DNA of 64,000 nt from Actinomadura formosensis NBRC 14204 (GTDB lineage: Bacteria; Actinomycetota; Actinomycetes; Streptosporangiales; Streptosporangiaceae). The DNA is taken from assembly GCF_001552155.1 (NCBI RefSeq), contig NZ_BCQQ01000001.1, positions 62,001 to 126,000 of the forward strand, read 5' to 3'. The position numbers and the translations under genes were made by a program. The stretch's first letter is position 1. The number at the start of each line of letters is the position of its first letter. The notes below the pieces were generated by a model that was given only the letters and a program-made list of their open reading frames with translations, was not told where the DNA came from and ran no database searches. Positions 1 through 10,137 of the stretch are shown piece after piece.

Positions 1-535
1 CTCCCGGCGTGGACTCCCCGACCCACGCGAACACCCGCACGCCCATGGCATCGTTCGCCGTGGCGGCGGCCATCTGTAACAGCGCCGCCAGGACGAACAC
101 GGGGACGGCCAGGAGCAGATAGGACCCGGCCGTGATGACCCTGTCGGCGCCCTGTCCACGCCTGACCGCCGCATAGGCCCCGAGGAGCACCCCCAGAACG
201 CTCCCGATGACGCTTCCGGGGACCGACAGCCGCAGGCTCACACCGAGACGACGCCATAACTCGGCGTTGACGGGCTCCCCCTCCTGGGTCCGGCCGAAAT
301 CACCGTGCAGGACACCCCGGGCCCAGATGCGGTAACGGCTCGCCAGGGGAACCCGGTCGCTGAGGTTGAGGGCGCTGAGGCGGGCCTCCACGACGGCCTC
401 CGGCGGGCGTGGCGCGCGCCCCTCGAACTCGGCCCGCGGATCGAGCACACCGGCGGCGAGCAGATAGGCGAGGCTCCCGGCGAGAACGACCAGCACTCCG
501 CGGCCGACCAGCCGCCGCACCAGGAACCCCGCCAA
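1..535 (-). CDS. ABC transporter permease, OppB/DppB family (5' part only)
   Basis: Membrane subunit of a peptide- or nickel-type ABC importer. The frame opens at a TTG at 535 behind a strong GGAGGGGAG ribosome site and leaves the window after about 178 codons, so the C-terminal half, including the ATPase-contact loop, is not visible. It starts MAGFLVRRLVGRG and enters a first membrane segment (about residues 12-30). An extracellular stretch then carries WARGVLHGDFGRT (about 71-83), a typical OppB-family signature, followed by membrane segments near 101-123 and 135-156. Partner genes would lie to the left of the window. The family call is from recognised motifs; the substrate is unknown. Confidence 0.85.
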   Translation of the reverse strand, partial: MAGFLVRRLVGRGVLVVLAGSLAYLLAAGVLDPRAEFEGRAPRPPEAVVEARLSALNLSDRVPLASRYRIWARGVLHGDFGRTQEGEPVNAELWRRLGVSLRLSVPGSVIGSVLGVLLGAYAAVRRGQGADRVITAGSYLLLAVPVFVLAALLQMAAATANDAMGVRVFAWVGESTPG

Positions 536-1045
536 TGTCTCCCCTCCCGGGATCACGCAGCAACAGCCACGGAATGCTATCGATCAATCACTCACCGCGC
601 CGGAAAACGCCGAGAGCCGGGAGATCGGCGCAGCCGCCCGCCAGGACCCCGGGACGGCCCGCGGCGCCGGCCGGGCGGAAGGCGTCGACGCGCGACGGCA
701 TGCTGACTCCACTGGCCTGACCCGGCCACCCGAACCGGTAACCCGCGGGTGCGCGCGGGCCGGCCGGGGGCGGCGGGGGTGCGACCAGGCCCCTCCTTCT
801 CGTGGCGCGGAGCCGTCACCCGCGCCGGGCGGCGAAGTGCGCGAAGTCCGATTCCTGCGACTCTGACCTGCGTCTTCCGTTCTCCTCGGCGGATTACGCG
901 GTTACCATCACGGCACGTCCCAGTGCACCGTGCCCCAGGCCGGCGTCCACCGAACCGGATCCCGGTGTCCTGAGACGGACGCCCTTCGGAGTGCGGGACG
1001 GTGACCAAGACGCTTTAACATTCCATTACCTCGGGCGGGGAGCGG
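536..1045. other. Divergent intergenic region without a recognisable gene
   Basis: About 510 bases between the minus-strand permease and the plus-strand histidine kinase. Short open frames here have no family features and overlap one another on both strands, so I read the region as divergent promoter space. I see no clear repeat or operator. Confidence 0.5.
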
Positions 1046-3010
1046 ATGATGGAAACGGCAGAACACGGCCGTGCGGCAGGACGCGTGGGCGCGCTGCTCG
1101 CGCTGACCGCGGTCGCGTTCGTCACCGCGTCGCTCATCATCGGCACCCGGATGCCCGCCCACCTGCGGATGGTCTGGTGGCACCCGGAGATCCTCGTCGC
1201 GCTCGCCTGGACGCCGGTCGGCGCCTTCCTGCTGCCGCACCGGCCCAGGCTGAAGGTCGCGTGGCTGATGGTCGGCGCCGGTGCCAGCGCGTCGGTATAC
1301 GTCCTGTCACTGAATCTCGGCCCATGGGCGGACCTGCACGGCTGGCCCGGCGCCGGATTCATCACGTGGCTCGGGACCTGGCTGTGGGCCGTTGACACCT
1401 ACGCCCTGACTCTGGTCCTGCCGCTGATCTTCCCGGACGGGCGGCTCGTGTCGCGCTGGTTCCGCCCGGTGCTCGTCCTGGCCTGCCTCGTTCCCGTCAT
1501 CGTCTGCGTTCATCTGACGATCGATCCGGGGGTGCGGCGCTGGCACGACGGCGTGTCGGTCTACCCGTTCGACGCGATCCCGCCGCCGATCAGCGCGATC
1601 ATCATCGCGACCCTGGCCGCGGGCCTGTTCTCGGTGCTCGTCCGGTTCGTGCGGTCGGCGCCGGACGTCCGGCGCCAGATCGCCTGGGTCGTCTACCCCG
1701 GAATCCTCGCCGAGGGGGTCATCTACATCGGCGAGAACAGCCCCATCGGGGATCCATTGCGCAACATCACCATCGTCGCCGTCCCGATCTGCATCGCCAT
1801 CGCGATCTCCCGCTACCGGCTGTACGACATCGACCTCGTGGTCAGCCGGACGCTGGTGTACGCGGGGCTCGTCGTCGTCATCACCGGCGTGTACTTCGCG
1901 CTGGTCGGCGCCGCGAGCCTGCTGGCGCACGGCAGGGGCACCCTCGCCGGCCTGGCCGGGGCGATCGTCGCGGGCGCGGTGTTCGAGCCCGTCCGGCGGC
2001 GTCTCCAGCGCACGGTGGACGGGTTCATCCACGGCGAACGCGACCCGTACCGGATCGCCGACCGCCTCAACCGGCGGCTGCAGACCGCCGCCGACCCCGG
2101 TGCCGCGCTCGCCGTGGCCGCCGAGGTCGCCCGCTCCGCGCTGCACGCGACCGGCGCGGTGATCGAGGTCCTGGACCGCGACGGCCGGACGATCTCCGCG
2201 GAGGACGGCGTCCTCGGCGGCCGGCCGCAGCTCATCCCGCTGGTGTGGCACGGGGAGCCGGTGGGCCGGCTGCTGTTCGGCGTCACCCGCACCCCGGACG
2301 CGCGGCTGTCGGGCGTCCTCGCCCGCAACCTCGCCGAGCTGGCGAACGCGGTGCGGCTCGCCGCGGACGTCCAGCGCTCCCGCGAGCACATCCTGCGCAC
2401 CCGGGAGGAGGAACGGCGGCGGCTGCGCCGCGACCTGCACGACGGGCTCGGCCCCACCCTCGCCAGCCTCGCCATGACGGTGGACGCGGCCCGCATCACG
2501 CTGAAGACCGACCCCGGGGCGGTGGACGCGCTCCTGGAGGATCTGCGCGCCACCATGGGACGCACCATCGGCGACATCAGGGAGCTCGTCTACGGCCTGC
2601 GTCCGCCCGCACTGGACGATCTGGGGCTGGAAGGCGCGATCCAGGCGCTCGGCGGGGTCGTCGCCACCGGGGACGGTCCGCGGGTGGACGTGCGCGTCGA
2701 GGGCGACCTGCAGGGCCTGCCGGCCGCGGCCGAGGTCGCCGCGTACCGGATCGTCCAGGAGGCGCTGACGAACGTCCACCGGCACGCCGGCGCCGGCTGC
2801 GCCGAGGTGCGGCTGTGCCTGAACGGCGACCTGCACGTCACGGTGGGGGACGACGGAGTGGGGCTGCCCGCGCACGTGCGTTCCGGCGTCGGCATGTCGT
2901 CCATGCGGGAACGCGCGGCCGAACTCGGAGGGTCCTGCACGGTGGGGCCCGGCCCCAAGGGCGGGACACTGGTCCGGGCCAGGCTGCCGGTCAACGGCGT
3001 CCATCCCTGA
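1046..3010 (+). CDS. Sensor histidine kinase, NarL-partner type (HisKA_3)
   Basis: Membrane-bound sensor kinase of 654 residues that would autophosphorylate a histidine and pass the phosphate to a LuxR/NarL-type response regulator. The N-terminal third has about seven to nine hydrophobic segments. It is followed by RYRLYDIDLVVSRTLVYA near residue 260, a segment common in actinobacterial kinases of this class, and a probable GAF-like region around 345-440. The phosphoacceptor lies in RRDLHDGLGPT (His465). The ATPase domain shows an N box (AYRIVQEALTNVHRHA) and DDGVGL. Two ATG codons open the frame (1046 and 1049). No response regulator lies beside it in this window, so its partner and signal cannot be read from context. 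Confidence 0.9.
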   Translation: MMETAEHGRAAGRVGALLALTAVAFVTASLIIGTRMPAHLRMVWWHPEILVALAWTPVGAFLLPHRPRLKVAWLMVGAGASASVYVLSLNLGPWADLHGWPGAGFITWLGTWLWAVDTYALTLVLPLIFPDGRLVSRWFRPVLVLACLVPVIVCVHLTIDPGVRRWHDGVSVYPFDAIPPPISAIIIATLAAGLFSVLVRFVRSAPDVRRQIAWVVYPGILAEGVIYIGENSPIGDPLRNITIVAVPICIAIAISRYRLYDIDLVVSRTLVYAGLVVVITGVYFALVGAASLLAHGRGTLAGLAGAIVAGAVFEPVRRRLQRTVDGFIHGERDPYRIADRLNRRLQTAADPGAALAVAAEVARSALHATGAVIEVLDRDGRTISAEDGVLGGRPQLIPLVWHGEPVGRLLFGVTRTPDARLSGVLARNLAELANAVRLAADVQRSREHILRTREEERRRLRRDLHDGLGPTLASLAMTVDAARITLKTDPGAVDALLEDLRATMGRTIGDIRELVYGLRPPALDDLGLEGAIQALGGVVATGDGPRVDVRVEGDLQGLPAAAEVAAYRIVQEALTNVHRHAGAGCAEVRLCLNGDLHVTVGDDGVGLPAHVRSGVGMSSMRERAAELGGSCTVGPGPKGGTLVRARLPVNGVHP

Positions 3011-3050
3011 CGTGCCCTTCACGGGGATCTTCGGCATCACCCCTGGTGGG

Positions 3051-3094
3051 AGGGCCGGTGACCGCCCCCCGCCAAGAAGGTCGCCACCGGCCCT
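3051..3094 (+). terminator. Hairpin between the kinase gene and dapF
   Basis: A 10-bp perfect inverted repeat (3051-3060 with 3085-3094, loop of about 24 bases) sits 40 bases after the kinase stop, between two converging genes. There is no U-tract, which is usual in high-GC actinomycetes. Confidence 0.4.
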
Positions 3095-3264
3095 CTGGCT
3101 CCGTACGGCTCCGGGGCTCCCATCCCGGTCCATACGGGCCATTCACCAGAGGGTGTGCAAGAAAGAAGTTATGCGGCGGAAGGTCCCGTTGGAGAGGGAC
3201 ACTTGTCCCGTTCAAGCCGGGACGGCCGCGGAACGCGCGCATTCCCTGGTGAGAAGGGGTTCCG

Positions 3265-4065
3265 TCAGATCCAGCCGGGGTGGGTCTCACCCTCGGCGAC
3301 CAGCACGGCGGGGCCCCGCAGATGGCTGGTCTCCCCGTCGAAGGTGACGGTCACCCGGCCACCGGGAACGTCCACGGTCCATTCGGACGCGCCCGGCGTC
3401 CCCAGGGACGCCGCGGCGGCCACGGCGACCGTGCCGGTGCCGCAGGAGCGGGTCTCGCCGGAGCCGCGCTCGTACACCCGCATCTCCACGTGCCGCTCCC
3501 CGACGGCGCGGAAGAACTCGACGTTCACCCCGTCGGGGAACGCGGCCGGGTCGAAGCCGGGGGCGCGCGACAGGTCCAGGGCGTCGACCGGCCCGTCCAC
3601 GCGGCACGCCAGGTGCGGGTTCCCCATGCTGACCCGCCGGCCCTGGAACGTCGCCCCCGCCAGGGTCGCCTCGCCGTAGCCGAGGAGTTCGGGCGGCCCC
3701 ATGTCCACGCTCACGTCGCCGGACGCGCCGAGCGTCACGCGTCGCAGGCCCGCGCGGGTCGCCACGTCCCACTCGCCGGGCGCGGCCAGGCCCGCGTCGA
3801 CCAGGTAGCGGGCGAAGACGCGCACCCCGTTGCCGCACATCTCGGCGATGCCGCCGTCGGCGTTGCGGTAGTCCATGAACCACTCGGCGTCGGCCTCGTA
3901 CCCGGCCGCCTTCGTCCGGACGACGCGCAGGACGCCGTCGGCGCCGATCCCGGCCCGCCGGTCGCACAGCCGCGCGACGGCCCGCGGAGTGAGGTCGAGC
4001 GCGCCGTCCGGGTCGGGGAGGATCACGAAGTCGTTCTCGGTGCCGTGGCCTTTGACGAACCGCAT
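3265..4065 (-). CDS. dapF: Diaminopimelate epimerase
   Basis: Cytoplasmic, cofactor-independent racemase that converts LL-diaminopimelate to meso-diaminopimelate for lysine and peptidoglycan. The 266 residues match the family length. The two active-site cysteines are visible in MCGNG (Cys77) and RSCGTGT (Cys208), each in its usual glycine-rich loop, and the start MRFVKGHGTENDF is typical. ATG start at 4065. It ends the minus-strand run miaB, LigB-like, miaA, dapF, an order conserved in actinobacteria. dapA and dapB lie elsewhere in the window, so the pathway genes are dispersed. Confidence 0.97.
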   Translation of the reverse strand: MRFVKGHGTENDFVILPDPDGALDLTPRAVARLCDRRAGIGADGVLRVVRTKAAGYEADAEWFMDYRNADGGIAEMCGNGVRVFARYLVDAGLAAPGEWDVATRAGLRRVTLGASGDVSVDMGPPELLGYGEATLAGATFQGRRVSMGNPHLACRVDGPVDALDLSRAPGFDPAAFPDGVNVEFFRAVGERHVEMRVYERGSGETRSCGTGTVAVAAAASLGTPGASEWTVDVPGGRVTVTFDGETSHLRGPAVLVAEGETHPGWI

Positions 4066-4108
4066 CCCCCGATCGTATTGCCTGCGCCGGACGACCCCGC
4101 CCGGCGCG

Positions 4109-5020
4109 TCAGCCGATCCGGGCGAGCGCGCGTTCGACCAGGTCGGGAGCGTCGTAGGGCAGCCACTGGACGCGGGGGTCGCGGCGGAACCACGACTCCT
4201 GCCTGCGGGCGAAACGCCGGGTCGTCCGGACGGTGTCCTCCTTCGCCCGCTCCTGCGTCCACTCCCCCGCGAGGAACCGGAGGACCTGCGCGTAGCCGAG
4301 GGCGCGCCCGGCGGTCAGGCCGTCCCGCAGGCCCTTCTTCTCCAACTCGCGGACCTCGTCGACCAGGCCCGCGTCCCACATGCGCTCCACGCGCAGCGCG
4401 ATGCGCTCGTCCAGCGCCTCGCGCGGGACGCTCAGCCCTATCTGCACGACCGCGTCGTAGCGGTACCGGTGCTCGGGCAGCGTCGCGGTGAACGGGCGGC
4501 CGGTGATCTCGATGACCTCCAGGGCCCGGACGATCCGGCGGCCGTTGCTCGGCAGGATCGCCTCGGCCGCCGCGGGGTCCAGTCCGCGCAGCCGTTCGTG
4601 CAGCACGCCGGGCCCGGCCTGCGCCAGTTCGTCCTCCAGGCGCGCCCGGACGGCCGGGTCCGTCCCCGGGAACTCCAGGTGGTCGAGGGCGGCCCGCACG
4701 TAAAGGCCCGATCCGCCGACCAGGATCGGCGTCCGCCCGCGGCCCCGGACGCCGGCGATCGCGTCGGCGCTGAGCCGCTGGTATTCGGCGACGCTCGCGG
4801 TCTTCGTCACCTCCCAGACGTCCAGCAGGTGGTGGGGAACCCCGCGCATCTCGGCCGCGGACAGCTTGGCCGTGCCGATGTCCATGCCGCGGTAGAGCTG
4901 CATCGAGTCGGCGTTGACCGCCTCCCCGTCCAGGCGCAGCGCCAGCTCCACGGCGAGATCGGACTTGCCGGCGGCCGTCGCCCCGACCACCGCGATCACA
5001 GGGGCATGAGGTGAGGTCAC
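4109..5020 (-). CDS. miaA: tRNA dimethylallyltransferase
   Basis: Transfers a dimethylallyl group to N6 of A37 in tRNAs that read UNN codons; MiaB further down the same strand then methylthiolates the product. The protein of about 303 residues begins at a GTG (5020) just before PVIAVVGATAAGKS, the family's N-terminal P-loop. NADSMQLYRGMDIGTAK and the late ELEKKGLRDGLTAGRALGY are family motifs. The frame stays open upstream, but that extra sequence is arginine-rich low-complexity translation and is not part of the family, so I reject the longer form. It lies 43 bases upstream of dapF. Confidence 0.96.
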   Translation of the reverse strand: MTSPHAPVIAVVGATAAGKSDLAVELALRLDGEAVNADSMQLYRGMDIGTAKLSAAEMRGVPHHLLDVWEVTKTASVAEYQRLSADAIAGVRGRGRTPILVGGSGLYVRAALDHLEFPGTDPAVRARLEDELAQAGPGVLHERLRGLDPAAAEAILPSNGRRIVRALEVIEITGRPFTATLPEHRYRYDAVVQIGLSVPREALDERIALRVERMWDAGLVDEVRELEKKGLRDGLTAGRALGYAQVLRFLAGEWTQERAKEDTVRTTRRFARRQESWFRRDPRVQWLPYDAPDLVERALARIG

Positions 5021-5108
5021 GGGATCGATTGTCGCAACAGAACGGGCATGGCCGGGCGGTGCGGGTACGGGCGGGCGGTGAGCCCGGCCGGCGCGGCGGG
5101 CGGCCGTC

Positions 5109-5822
5109 CTAACCCGCCGGGCGGCCGGTCCGCGACCAGCACGCCACGAAGTAGCCGACACCGTACGGCGCCTCGTGGGCGAGCAGGTCGCCGGCGAGAC
5201 CGGCCGCACCACCGGTTGCACCGGCCAGCACCTGCCACGCCGCACGCCCCGCCGCCTGGAGGTCCCGGGAGACCTCGGGGCTCAGGGCGGCCAGGGCGGC
5301 GGCGTCGGCCGTGCCAAGCGCGCGCGCCACGCCCTCGTCATGGGGAAGCGCGCGCTCATCGAGATACCCGGGCGCCTTCTCCGAGCGGCAGGCCGACCCA
5401 TCACCCATCACCAGCAGCGCGACGCGGTCGGCCGCCCCTGCCAGACCCCGCCCGAGCGCCAGGCACTCTTCTGGTTCGGCGTCGAAGGCGACGGCCTGAT
5501 AGTGCGCGCCGACCTCGAAGCCCCGCCGTTCCAGCAGCCAGTGCCCGATCGTCAAGGACAACGGCAGTGCCTCAGCGTCGCCCTTGGGGTCGCCTGGGCT
5601 CGTCCAGTCGAGCCCGTAGGGCCGGAGCGTCGCGTAGGCGTCCGTCCCATAGGAGCACGTCTGCGCACCTCCTCCGACGACGATCAGGACGTCCGCTCCC
5701 GCGAGGTGGCCGATGGCCCGGTCGCACGCGGCGCGCACCGCGTCGAGCTCCGGCGCCGCCTCCCCCGCCATCTCCGGGACGAGTACGGGCGGATGCGGGC
5801 ACACCGCCGCCGCTACCAGCAC
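5109..5822 (-). CDS. LigB-like class III extradiol dioxygenase-fold protein
   Basis: A 237-residue protein with the fold signature of the B subunit of class III extradiol dioxygenases. It opens with a conserved CPHPPVLVPE, where the histidine is a candidate metal ligand, and continues with VLIVVGGGAQT, LLVMGDGSA and a C-terminal HEAPYGVGYFVA. Actinobacteria commonly carry this gene between miaA and miaB, as here, and its substrate is not known. A GTG at 5822 is the start. Whether it still binds iron and cleaves an aromatic ring is inference; the neighbourhood suggests a housekeeping role rather than aromatic catabolism. Confidence 0.8.
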   Translation of the reverse strand: MLVAAAVCPHPPVLVPEMAGEAAPELDAVRAACDRAIGHLAGADVLIVVGGGAQTCSYGTDAYATLRPYGLDWTSPGDPKGDAEALPLSLTIGHWLLERRGFEVGAHYQAVAFDAEPEECLALGRGLAGAADRVALLVMGDGSACRSEKAPGYLDERALPHDEGVARALGTADAAALAALSPEVSRDLQAAGRAAWQVLAGATGGAAGLAGDLLAHEAPYGVGYFVACWSRTGRPAG

Positions 5823-5861
5823 GCTGCCTCCTTGGGAACCGGACCGGCCGCGATGACCCGC

Positions 5862-7394
5862 TCAGGAGCAGCCGTGGCCGGGGGACGACGGCTGGGCCGG
5901 GCGCCCGATCGAGGGCATCCCCAGCGACACGCCTTTCTGACCGCCGTTCCCGCCCTGACGAGCCTCCCACGCGTCGCCCGCGCGCGTCCGGCGGACGGCC
6001 GGCACGGGCTTGTCGGCGACCAGGTGATGCGGTGCGGCGTAGGTGACCTCGACGGTGACCATGTCGCCGGGACGGACCGGCTCCGCCGGGACGGCGAAGT
6101 GGACCAGCCGGTTGTCGGGCGCACGGCCGGACAGCCGCCGGGTCGCCTCGTCCTTGCGCCCCTCGCCCTCGGCGACCAGGAGCTCCAGGGTGCGGCCGAG
6201 CTGCTTCTTGTTCTCCTCCCAGGAGATCTCCTCCTGGAGGGCGACGAGCCGCTCGTAGCGTTCCTGGACGACCTCCTTCGGGAGCTGCCCGTCCATGGTC
6301 GCGGCCGGGGTTCCCGGACGCCTGGAGTACTGGAACGTGAACGCCGACGAGAACCGCGCCTCCCGCACCACGTGCAGGGTCTCCTCGAAGTCGGCCTCGG
6401 TCTCGCCGGGGAACCCCACGATGATGTCGGTGGTGATCGCCGCGTCCGGGATCGCGGCCCGGACCTTCTCGATGATGCCGAGGTAGCGCTCCTGCCGGTA
6501 CGACCGGCGCATCGCGCGCAGCACCGCGTCCGAACCGGACTGCAGCGGCATGTGCAGCGACGGCATCACGTTCGGCGTCTCCGCCATCGCGGCGATGACG
6601 TCGTCGGTGAAGTCCTTGGGGTGCGGCGAGGTGAACCGGACCCGCTCCAGCCCCTCCACGCCTCCGCAGGCGCGCAGCAGCCCGGCGAAGGCCGTGTTGC
6701 CGCCCCTGGTCATCGCGCGCACCTCGTCCGGCGCGGCGGACAGCGCACCGAAACCCGAGCCGTAGGCGTTGACGTTCTGCCCCAGCAGCGTGATCTCCAG
6801 GACGCCCTCGGCGACGAGCGCCTCGATCTCGGCGAGGATCTCCCCCGGCCGGCGGTCCTTCTCCTTGCCGCGCAGCGACGGGACGATGCAGAACGTGCAC
6901 GTGTTGTTGCAGCCGACGGAGATCGACACCCACGCGGCGTACGGGGACTCGCGGCGCGTCGGCAGCGTCGAGGGGAAGGTCACCAGGGACTCTTCGATCT
7001 CGACCTGTGCCTCGCTCTGCACGCGGGCCCGTTCCAGCAGTGCGGGCAGCGACCCGATGTTGTGGGTGCCGAACACGACGTCCACCCAGGGTGCCCGCTT
7101 GATGATGGTGTCGCGGTCCTTCTGCGCGAGGCAGCCGCCGACGGCGATCTGCATGCCGGGATGGCCGTCCTTGACCGGCCGCAGATGGCCGAGGTTGCCG
7201 TAGAGCCTGTTGTCGGCGTTCTCCCGCACAGCGCAGGTGTTGAACACCACCACGTCCGGTTCGGTGTCCTCCGCGCGGACGTACCCGGCCGCCTCCAGCA
7301 GCCCGGACAGCCGCTCGGAGTCGTGGACGTTCATCTGGCACCCGTAGGTACGGATCTCGTACGTACGGGGGGCCGTCTCCATTGGCGCACTCAT
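5862..7394 (-). CDS. miaB: tRNA-2-methylthio-N6-dimethylallyladenosine synthase
   Basis: Radical-SAM methylthiotransferase acting on i6A37 of tRNA after MiaA. About 510 residues. The N-terminal UPF0004 domain begins [16 protein letters not shown] and supplies cluster cysteines in [13 protein letters not shown] and GGCLAQK. The radical-SAM core carries [16 protein letters not shown] (Cx3Cx2C), and a TRAM-type domain closes the protein. ATG start at 7394; a second ATG four codons later (7382) is possible. Upstream translation is not family-like. It is divergent from the amino-acid importer genes. Confidence 0.97.
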   Translation of the reverse strand: MSAPMETAPRTYEIRTYGCQMNVHDSERLSGLLEAAGYVRAEDTEPDVVVFNTCAVRENADNRLYGNLGHLRPVKDGHPGMQIAVGGCLAQKDRDTIIKRAPWVDVVFGTHNIGSLPALLERARVQSEAQVEIEESLVTFPSTLPTRRESPYAAWVSISVGCNNTCTFCIVPSLRGKEKDRRPGEILAEIEALVAEGVLEITLLGQNVNAYGSGFGALSAAPDEVRAMTRGGNTAFAGLLRACGGVEGLERVRFTSPHPKDFTDDVIAAMAETPNVMPSLHMPLQSGSDAVLRAMRRSYRQERYLGIIEKVRAAIPDAAITTDIIVGFPGETEADFEETLHVVREARFSSAFTFQYSRRPGTPAATMDGQLPKEVVQERYERLVALQEEISWEENKKQLGRTLELLVAEGEGRKDEATRRLSGRAPDNRLVHFAVPAEPVRPGDMVTVEVTYAAPHHLVADKPVPAVRRTRAGDAWEARQGGNGGQKGVSLGMPSIGRPAQPSSPGHGCS

Positions 7395-7584
7395 GACGGT
7401 AACCAAGGGTACGGGCACGTCACGCCACGATGGAACGCGTGCGGCCGCACGAGGCGCACCCGGCCCCTCAGCTCCGATGATCACTCTCCGCAACGACAGA
7501 CCCCGTCCGACATGGGGATTCGTGATCGGATCGGTACCGCGTGGCAACTTCTGCGGGTCCGCCGATAACGTAGAGTCCGACCGC

Positions 7585-8403
7585 ATGACGGACAGCGAAG
7601 GCGGGCTCGACCTCACCAAAGGCGGGCCGGAGGACTCCATCCAGGAGTCGGCCTCCTCCCCGGACGGCCGGCCTCTCGTCGTGGTGGAGAACGTCAACAA
7701 GCACTTCGGCGACCTCCACGTCCTCAAGGACATCAACCTCACCGTGAACCCGGGTGAGGTGGTCGTCGTCATCGGCCCGTCCGGGGGCGGCAAGTCGACC
7801 CTGTGCCGGTCGATCAACCGGCTGGAGCCCATCGACAGCGGCAGGATCCTCGTAGACGGCAAGGAACTGCCCAAGGAGGGCAAGGAGCTGGCGAGGCTGC
7901 GCGCGGACGTCGGCATGGTGTTCCAGTCGTTCAACCTGTTCGCCCACAAGACGATCCTGGAGAACGTCACGCTCGGGCCGGTGAAGGTCCGCAAGCAGGG
8001 CAAAGAGGAGTCGCGGAAGTACGCGATGGAGCTCCTCGACCGGGTCGGCATCGCCAACCAGGCCGGCAAGTACCCGGCGCAGCTGTCCGGCGGACAGCAG
8101 CAGCGGGCGGCGATCGCGCGCTCGCTCGCGATGAGGCCCAAGGTGATGCTCTTCGACGAGCCGACCTCGGCACTGGACCCCGAGATGGTCAACGAGGTGC
8201 TGGACGTCATGACGAGCCTCGCCCGCGAGGGCATGACGATGATCGTCGTCACCCACGAGATGGGGTTCGCGCGCAGGGCCGCGCAGAAGGTCGTGTTCAT
8301 GGCGGACGGCCAGATCGTCGAGGAGAACGCCCCCGACGCGTTCTTCACCAACGCGCGCACCGACCGCGCGAAGGACTTCCTCTCCAAGATCCTCACCCAC
8401 TGA
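7585..8403 (+). CDS. Amino-acid ABC transporter ATP-binding protein (GluA type)
   Basis: Cytoplasmic ATPase of a polar amino-acid importer, 272 residues. Walker A is GPSGGGKST, the signature is [16 protein letters not shown], Walker B is [14 protein letters not shown], and the switch histidine is in VTHEMGFA. About 35 non-conserved residues precede the core [14 protein letters not shown] take the ATG at 7585; the frame is open further upstream but without family similarity. It heads the importer cluster: ATPase, binding protein, permease, permease. The set matches glutamate importers (gluABCD) of Corynebacterium and Streptomyces, but the substrate is inferred. Confidence 0.93.
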   Translation: MTDSEGGLDLTKGGPEDSIQESASSPDGRPLVVVENVNKHFGDLHVLKDINLTVNPGEVVVVIGPSGGGKSTLCRSINRLEPIDSGRILVDGKELPKEGKELARLRADVGMVFQSFNLFAHKTILENVTLGPVKVRKQGKEESRKYAMELLDRVGIANQAGKYPAQLSGGQQQRAAIARSLAMRPKVMLFDEPTSALDPEMVNEVLDVMTSLAREGMTMIVVTHEMGFARRAAQKVVFMADGQIVEENAPDAFFTNARTDRAKDFLSKILTH

Positions 8404-8423
8404 GAGCAAAGGCAGGACGAGAA

Positions 8424-9293
8424 ATGCGAGTACGTCGTTTCGGAGCCCTCATCGGAGCGGGGATGGCGCTGTCCCTCGCGCTCAGCGCATGTGGCAGCGA
8501 CGCGGAGAAGACCGAGGCCAAGACGGTCGTCCAGAAGGCCAAGGCCGACAAGAAACTGACGATCGGCATCAAATTCGACCAGCCGGCGCTGGGCCTGAAG
8601 AAACCGGACGGCACCTACGACGGCTTCGACGTGGACGTCGCCAAGTACATCGCCCAGAAGCTGGGCGTCCCCGCGAGCGGCATCACCTTCAAGGAGACGA
8701 CCTCGGCGAACCGTGAGTCGTTCCTGGGCGGCGGGCAGGTCGACCTCGTGGTCGCCACCTACTCCATCACCGAGGCGCGCAAGAGCCAGGTGACCTTCGG
8801 CGGTCCCTACTACATCGCGCACCAGGACACGATGGTGAAGGCCAGCGACAACAGCATCAAGAAGGCCGCCGGCCTCAAGGGCAAGAAGCTCTGCAAGGCG
8901 GCCGGGTCCAACTCCTTCCGCCGTATCACCGAGGGCCCGCCGGACGGCAAGCTCAACATCAAGGGCGTCACGCTGGTGGACGCCAGCAGCTACTCCGAGT
9001 GCGTGAGCAAGCTGAAGTCCGGGGCGCTGGACGCGGTCAGCACCGACGACCTGATCCTCGCCGGGTTCGCCAACCAGCAGAAGGGCGCCTTCAAGGTCAT
9101 CAACGACCCCTTCACCGACGAGAAGTACGGCGTCGGCCTCAAGAAGGGCGACACCGAGACCTGCGAGGCCGTCAACAAGGCCATCAACGACATGTACTCC
9201 GACGGCACCGCCAAGACGCTGCTGGAGAAGCACTTCGTCGGCACTGGGCTGAAGTTCACCACGACCGTCCCGCAGATGGAGGGCTGCTCCTGA
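8424..9293 (+). CDS. Amino-acid ABC transporter substrate-binding lipoprotein (GluB type)
   Basis: Extracellular, lipid-anchored binding protein of 289 residues. The signal peptide [18 protein letters not shown] ends in the lipobox LSAC (Cys23). The mature part follows the family 3 solute-binding pattern: [48 protein letters not shown] and a cysteine pair in the second lobe. An RBS-like AGGACGAG precedes the ATG at 8424, 20 bases after the ATPase stop. A hairpin follows the gene, which fits higher expression of the binding protein than of the permeases. Confidence 0.94.
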   Translation: MRVRRFGALIGAGMALSLALSACGSDAEKTEAKTVVQKAKADKKLTIGIKFDQPALGLKKPDGTYDGFDVDVAKYIAQKLGVPASGITFKETTSANRESFLGGGQVDLVVATYSITEARKSQVTFGGPYYIAHQDTMVKASDNSIKKAAGLKGKKLCKAAGSNSFRRITEGPPDGKLNIKGVTLVDASSYSECVSKLKSGALDAVSTDDLILAGFANQQKGAFKVINDPFTDEKYGVGLKKGDTETCEAVNKAINDMYSDGTAKTLLEKHFVGTGLKFTTTVPQMEGCS

Positions 9294-9320
9294 TCGGGAC
9301 GGCGCCCGACGCCCGTCAGG

Positions 9321-9360
9321 CCGGTGCGTCCCGGGAGAGGTTCTCCGGGGGACGCACCGG
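9321..9360 (+). terminator. Intercistronic hairpin between binding protein and permease genes
   Basis: A perfect 12-bp inverted repeat (9321-9332 with 9349-9360) whose loop itself folds (GGAGA with TCTCC). It lies 27 bases after the binding-protein stop within a 160-base gap. It is probably a partial terminator or 3'-end stabiliser that lowers permease expression; this role is inferred. Confidence 0.6.
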
Positions 9361-9453
9361 CCCGGCCTGACCCCGTCGGCCCCGGCCGCCGGCCCGACGG
9401 CCGGGGCCGGCGGCCGGCCCGACATCGCTGGAACGCCATGAAACAGCTGAGCA

Positions 9454-10137
9454 ATGTTTGACTTCAGCCCGTTCTTCGACAGCTTCGACGAGATCCTCCA
9501 GGGGTTCTGGGCGACGATCCGCCTGGCGGCCGCCGCGGCGGTGCTCTCCCTCGTCATCGGCACGGTCCTGGCGAGCTTCCGCGTCGCCCCGGTGCCGGTG
9601 CTGCGCGCCTTCGGCACGGGCTACGTCAGCATCGTCCGCAACACGCCGCTGACGCTGGTGCTGCTGATGTGCAGCCTCGGCCTCAACGACATCCTCGCGC
9701 TGAAGTTCTCCTCGAACTCGTCGGTCACCTACTACTGGTGGGCCGTCCTCGGCCTGTCCGCCTACACCGGGGCCTTCGTCTGCGAGACGCTCCGCTCGGG
9801 CATCAACACCGTCCCGCTGGGGCAGGCGGAGGCGGCGCGGTCGATCGGGCTGACCTTCACCCAGTCGCTGCGCACGATCATCCTGCCGCAGGCGTTCCGG
9901 GCGATCATCGCGCCGCTGGGCAGCGTCTTCATCGCAATGATCAAGAACACCACGGTGGCCGCCGCGGCGAGCTACGCCGAGGTGGCGCTGGTCACCAAGA
10001 CGATCGTTGACAAGCCCACGTTCGCCAACGGCGTCATCCCGCTGTTCCTCGGCGTGTCCGTCGGCTTCCTGATCCTCACCCTGCCGACCGGATACTTCTT
10101 CGGCTGGCTGGCCAAGCGGATGGCGGTGGCGCGATGA
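9454..10137 (+). CDS. Amino-acid ABC transporter permease (GluC type)
   Basis: First membrane subunit of the importer, 227 residues with about five membrane segments. The opening [19 protein letters not shown] and the ATPase-contact EAA loop ([26 protein letters not shown]) are family signatures, and [15 protein letters not shown] is the typical His/Glu/Gln/Arg/opine permease motif. Its stop overlaps the next start as ATGA, so the two permeases are translationally coupled. The 160-base gap before it holds the hairpin described separately. Confidence 0.94.
   Translation: MFDFSPFFDSFDEILQGFWATIRLAAAAAVLSLVIGTVLASFRVAPVPVLRAFGTGYVSIVRNTPLTLVLLMCSLGLNDILALKFSSNSSVTYYWWAVLGLSAYTGAFVCETLRSGINTVPLGQAEAARSIGLTFTQSLRTIILPQAFRAIIAPLGSVFIAMIKNTTVAAAASYAEVALVTKTIVDKPTFANGVIPLFLGVSVGFLILTLPTGYFFGWLAKRMAVAR

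Noticed and set aside
7395-9617. Long minus-strand extension upstream of miaB
   Set aside because: It runs antisense through the ATPase, binding-protein and permease genes, and has no family features before the MiaB domain.
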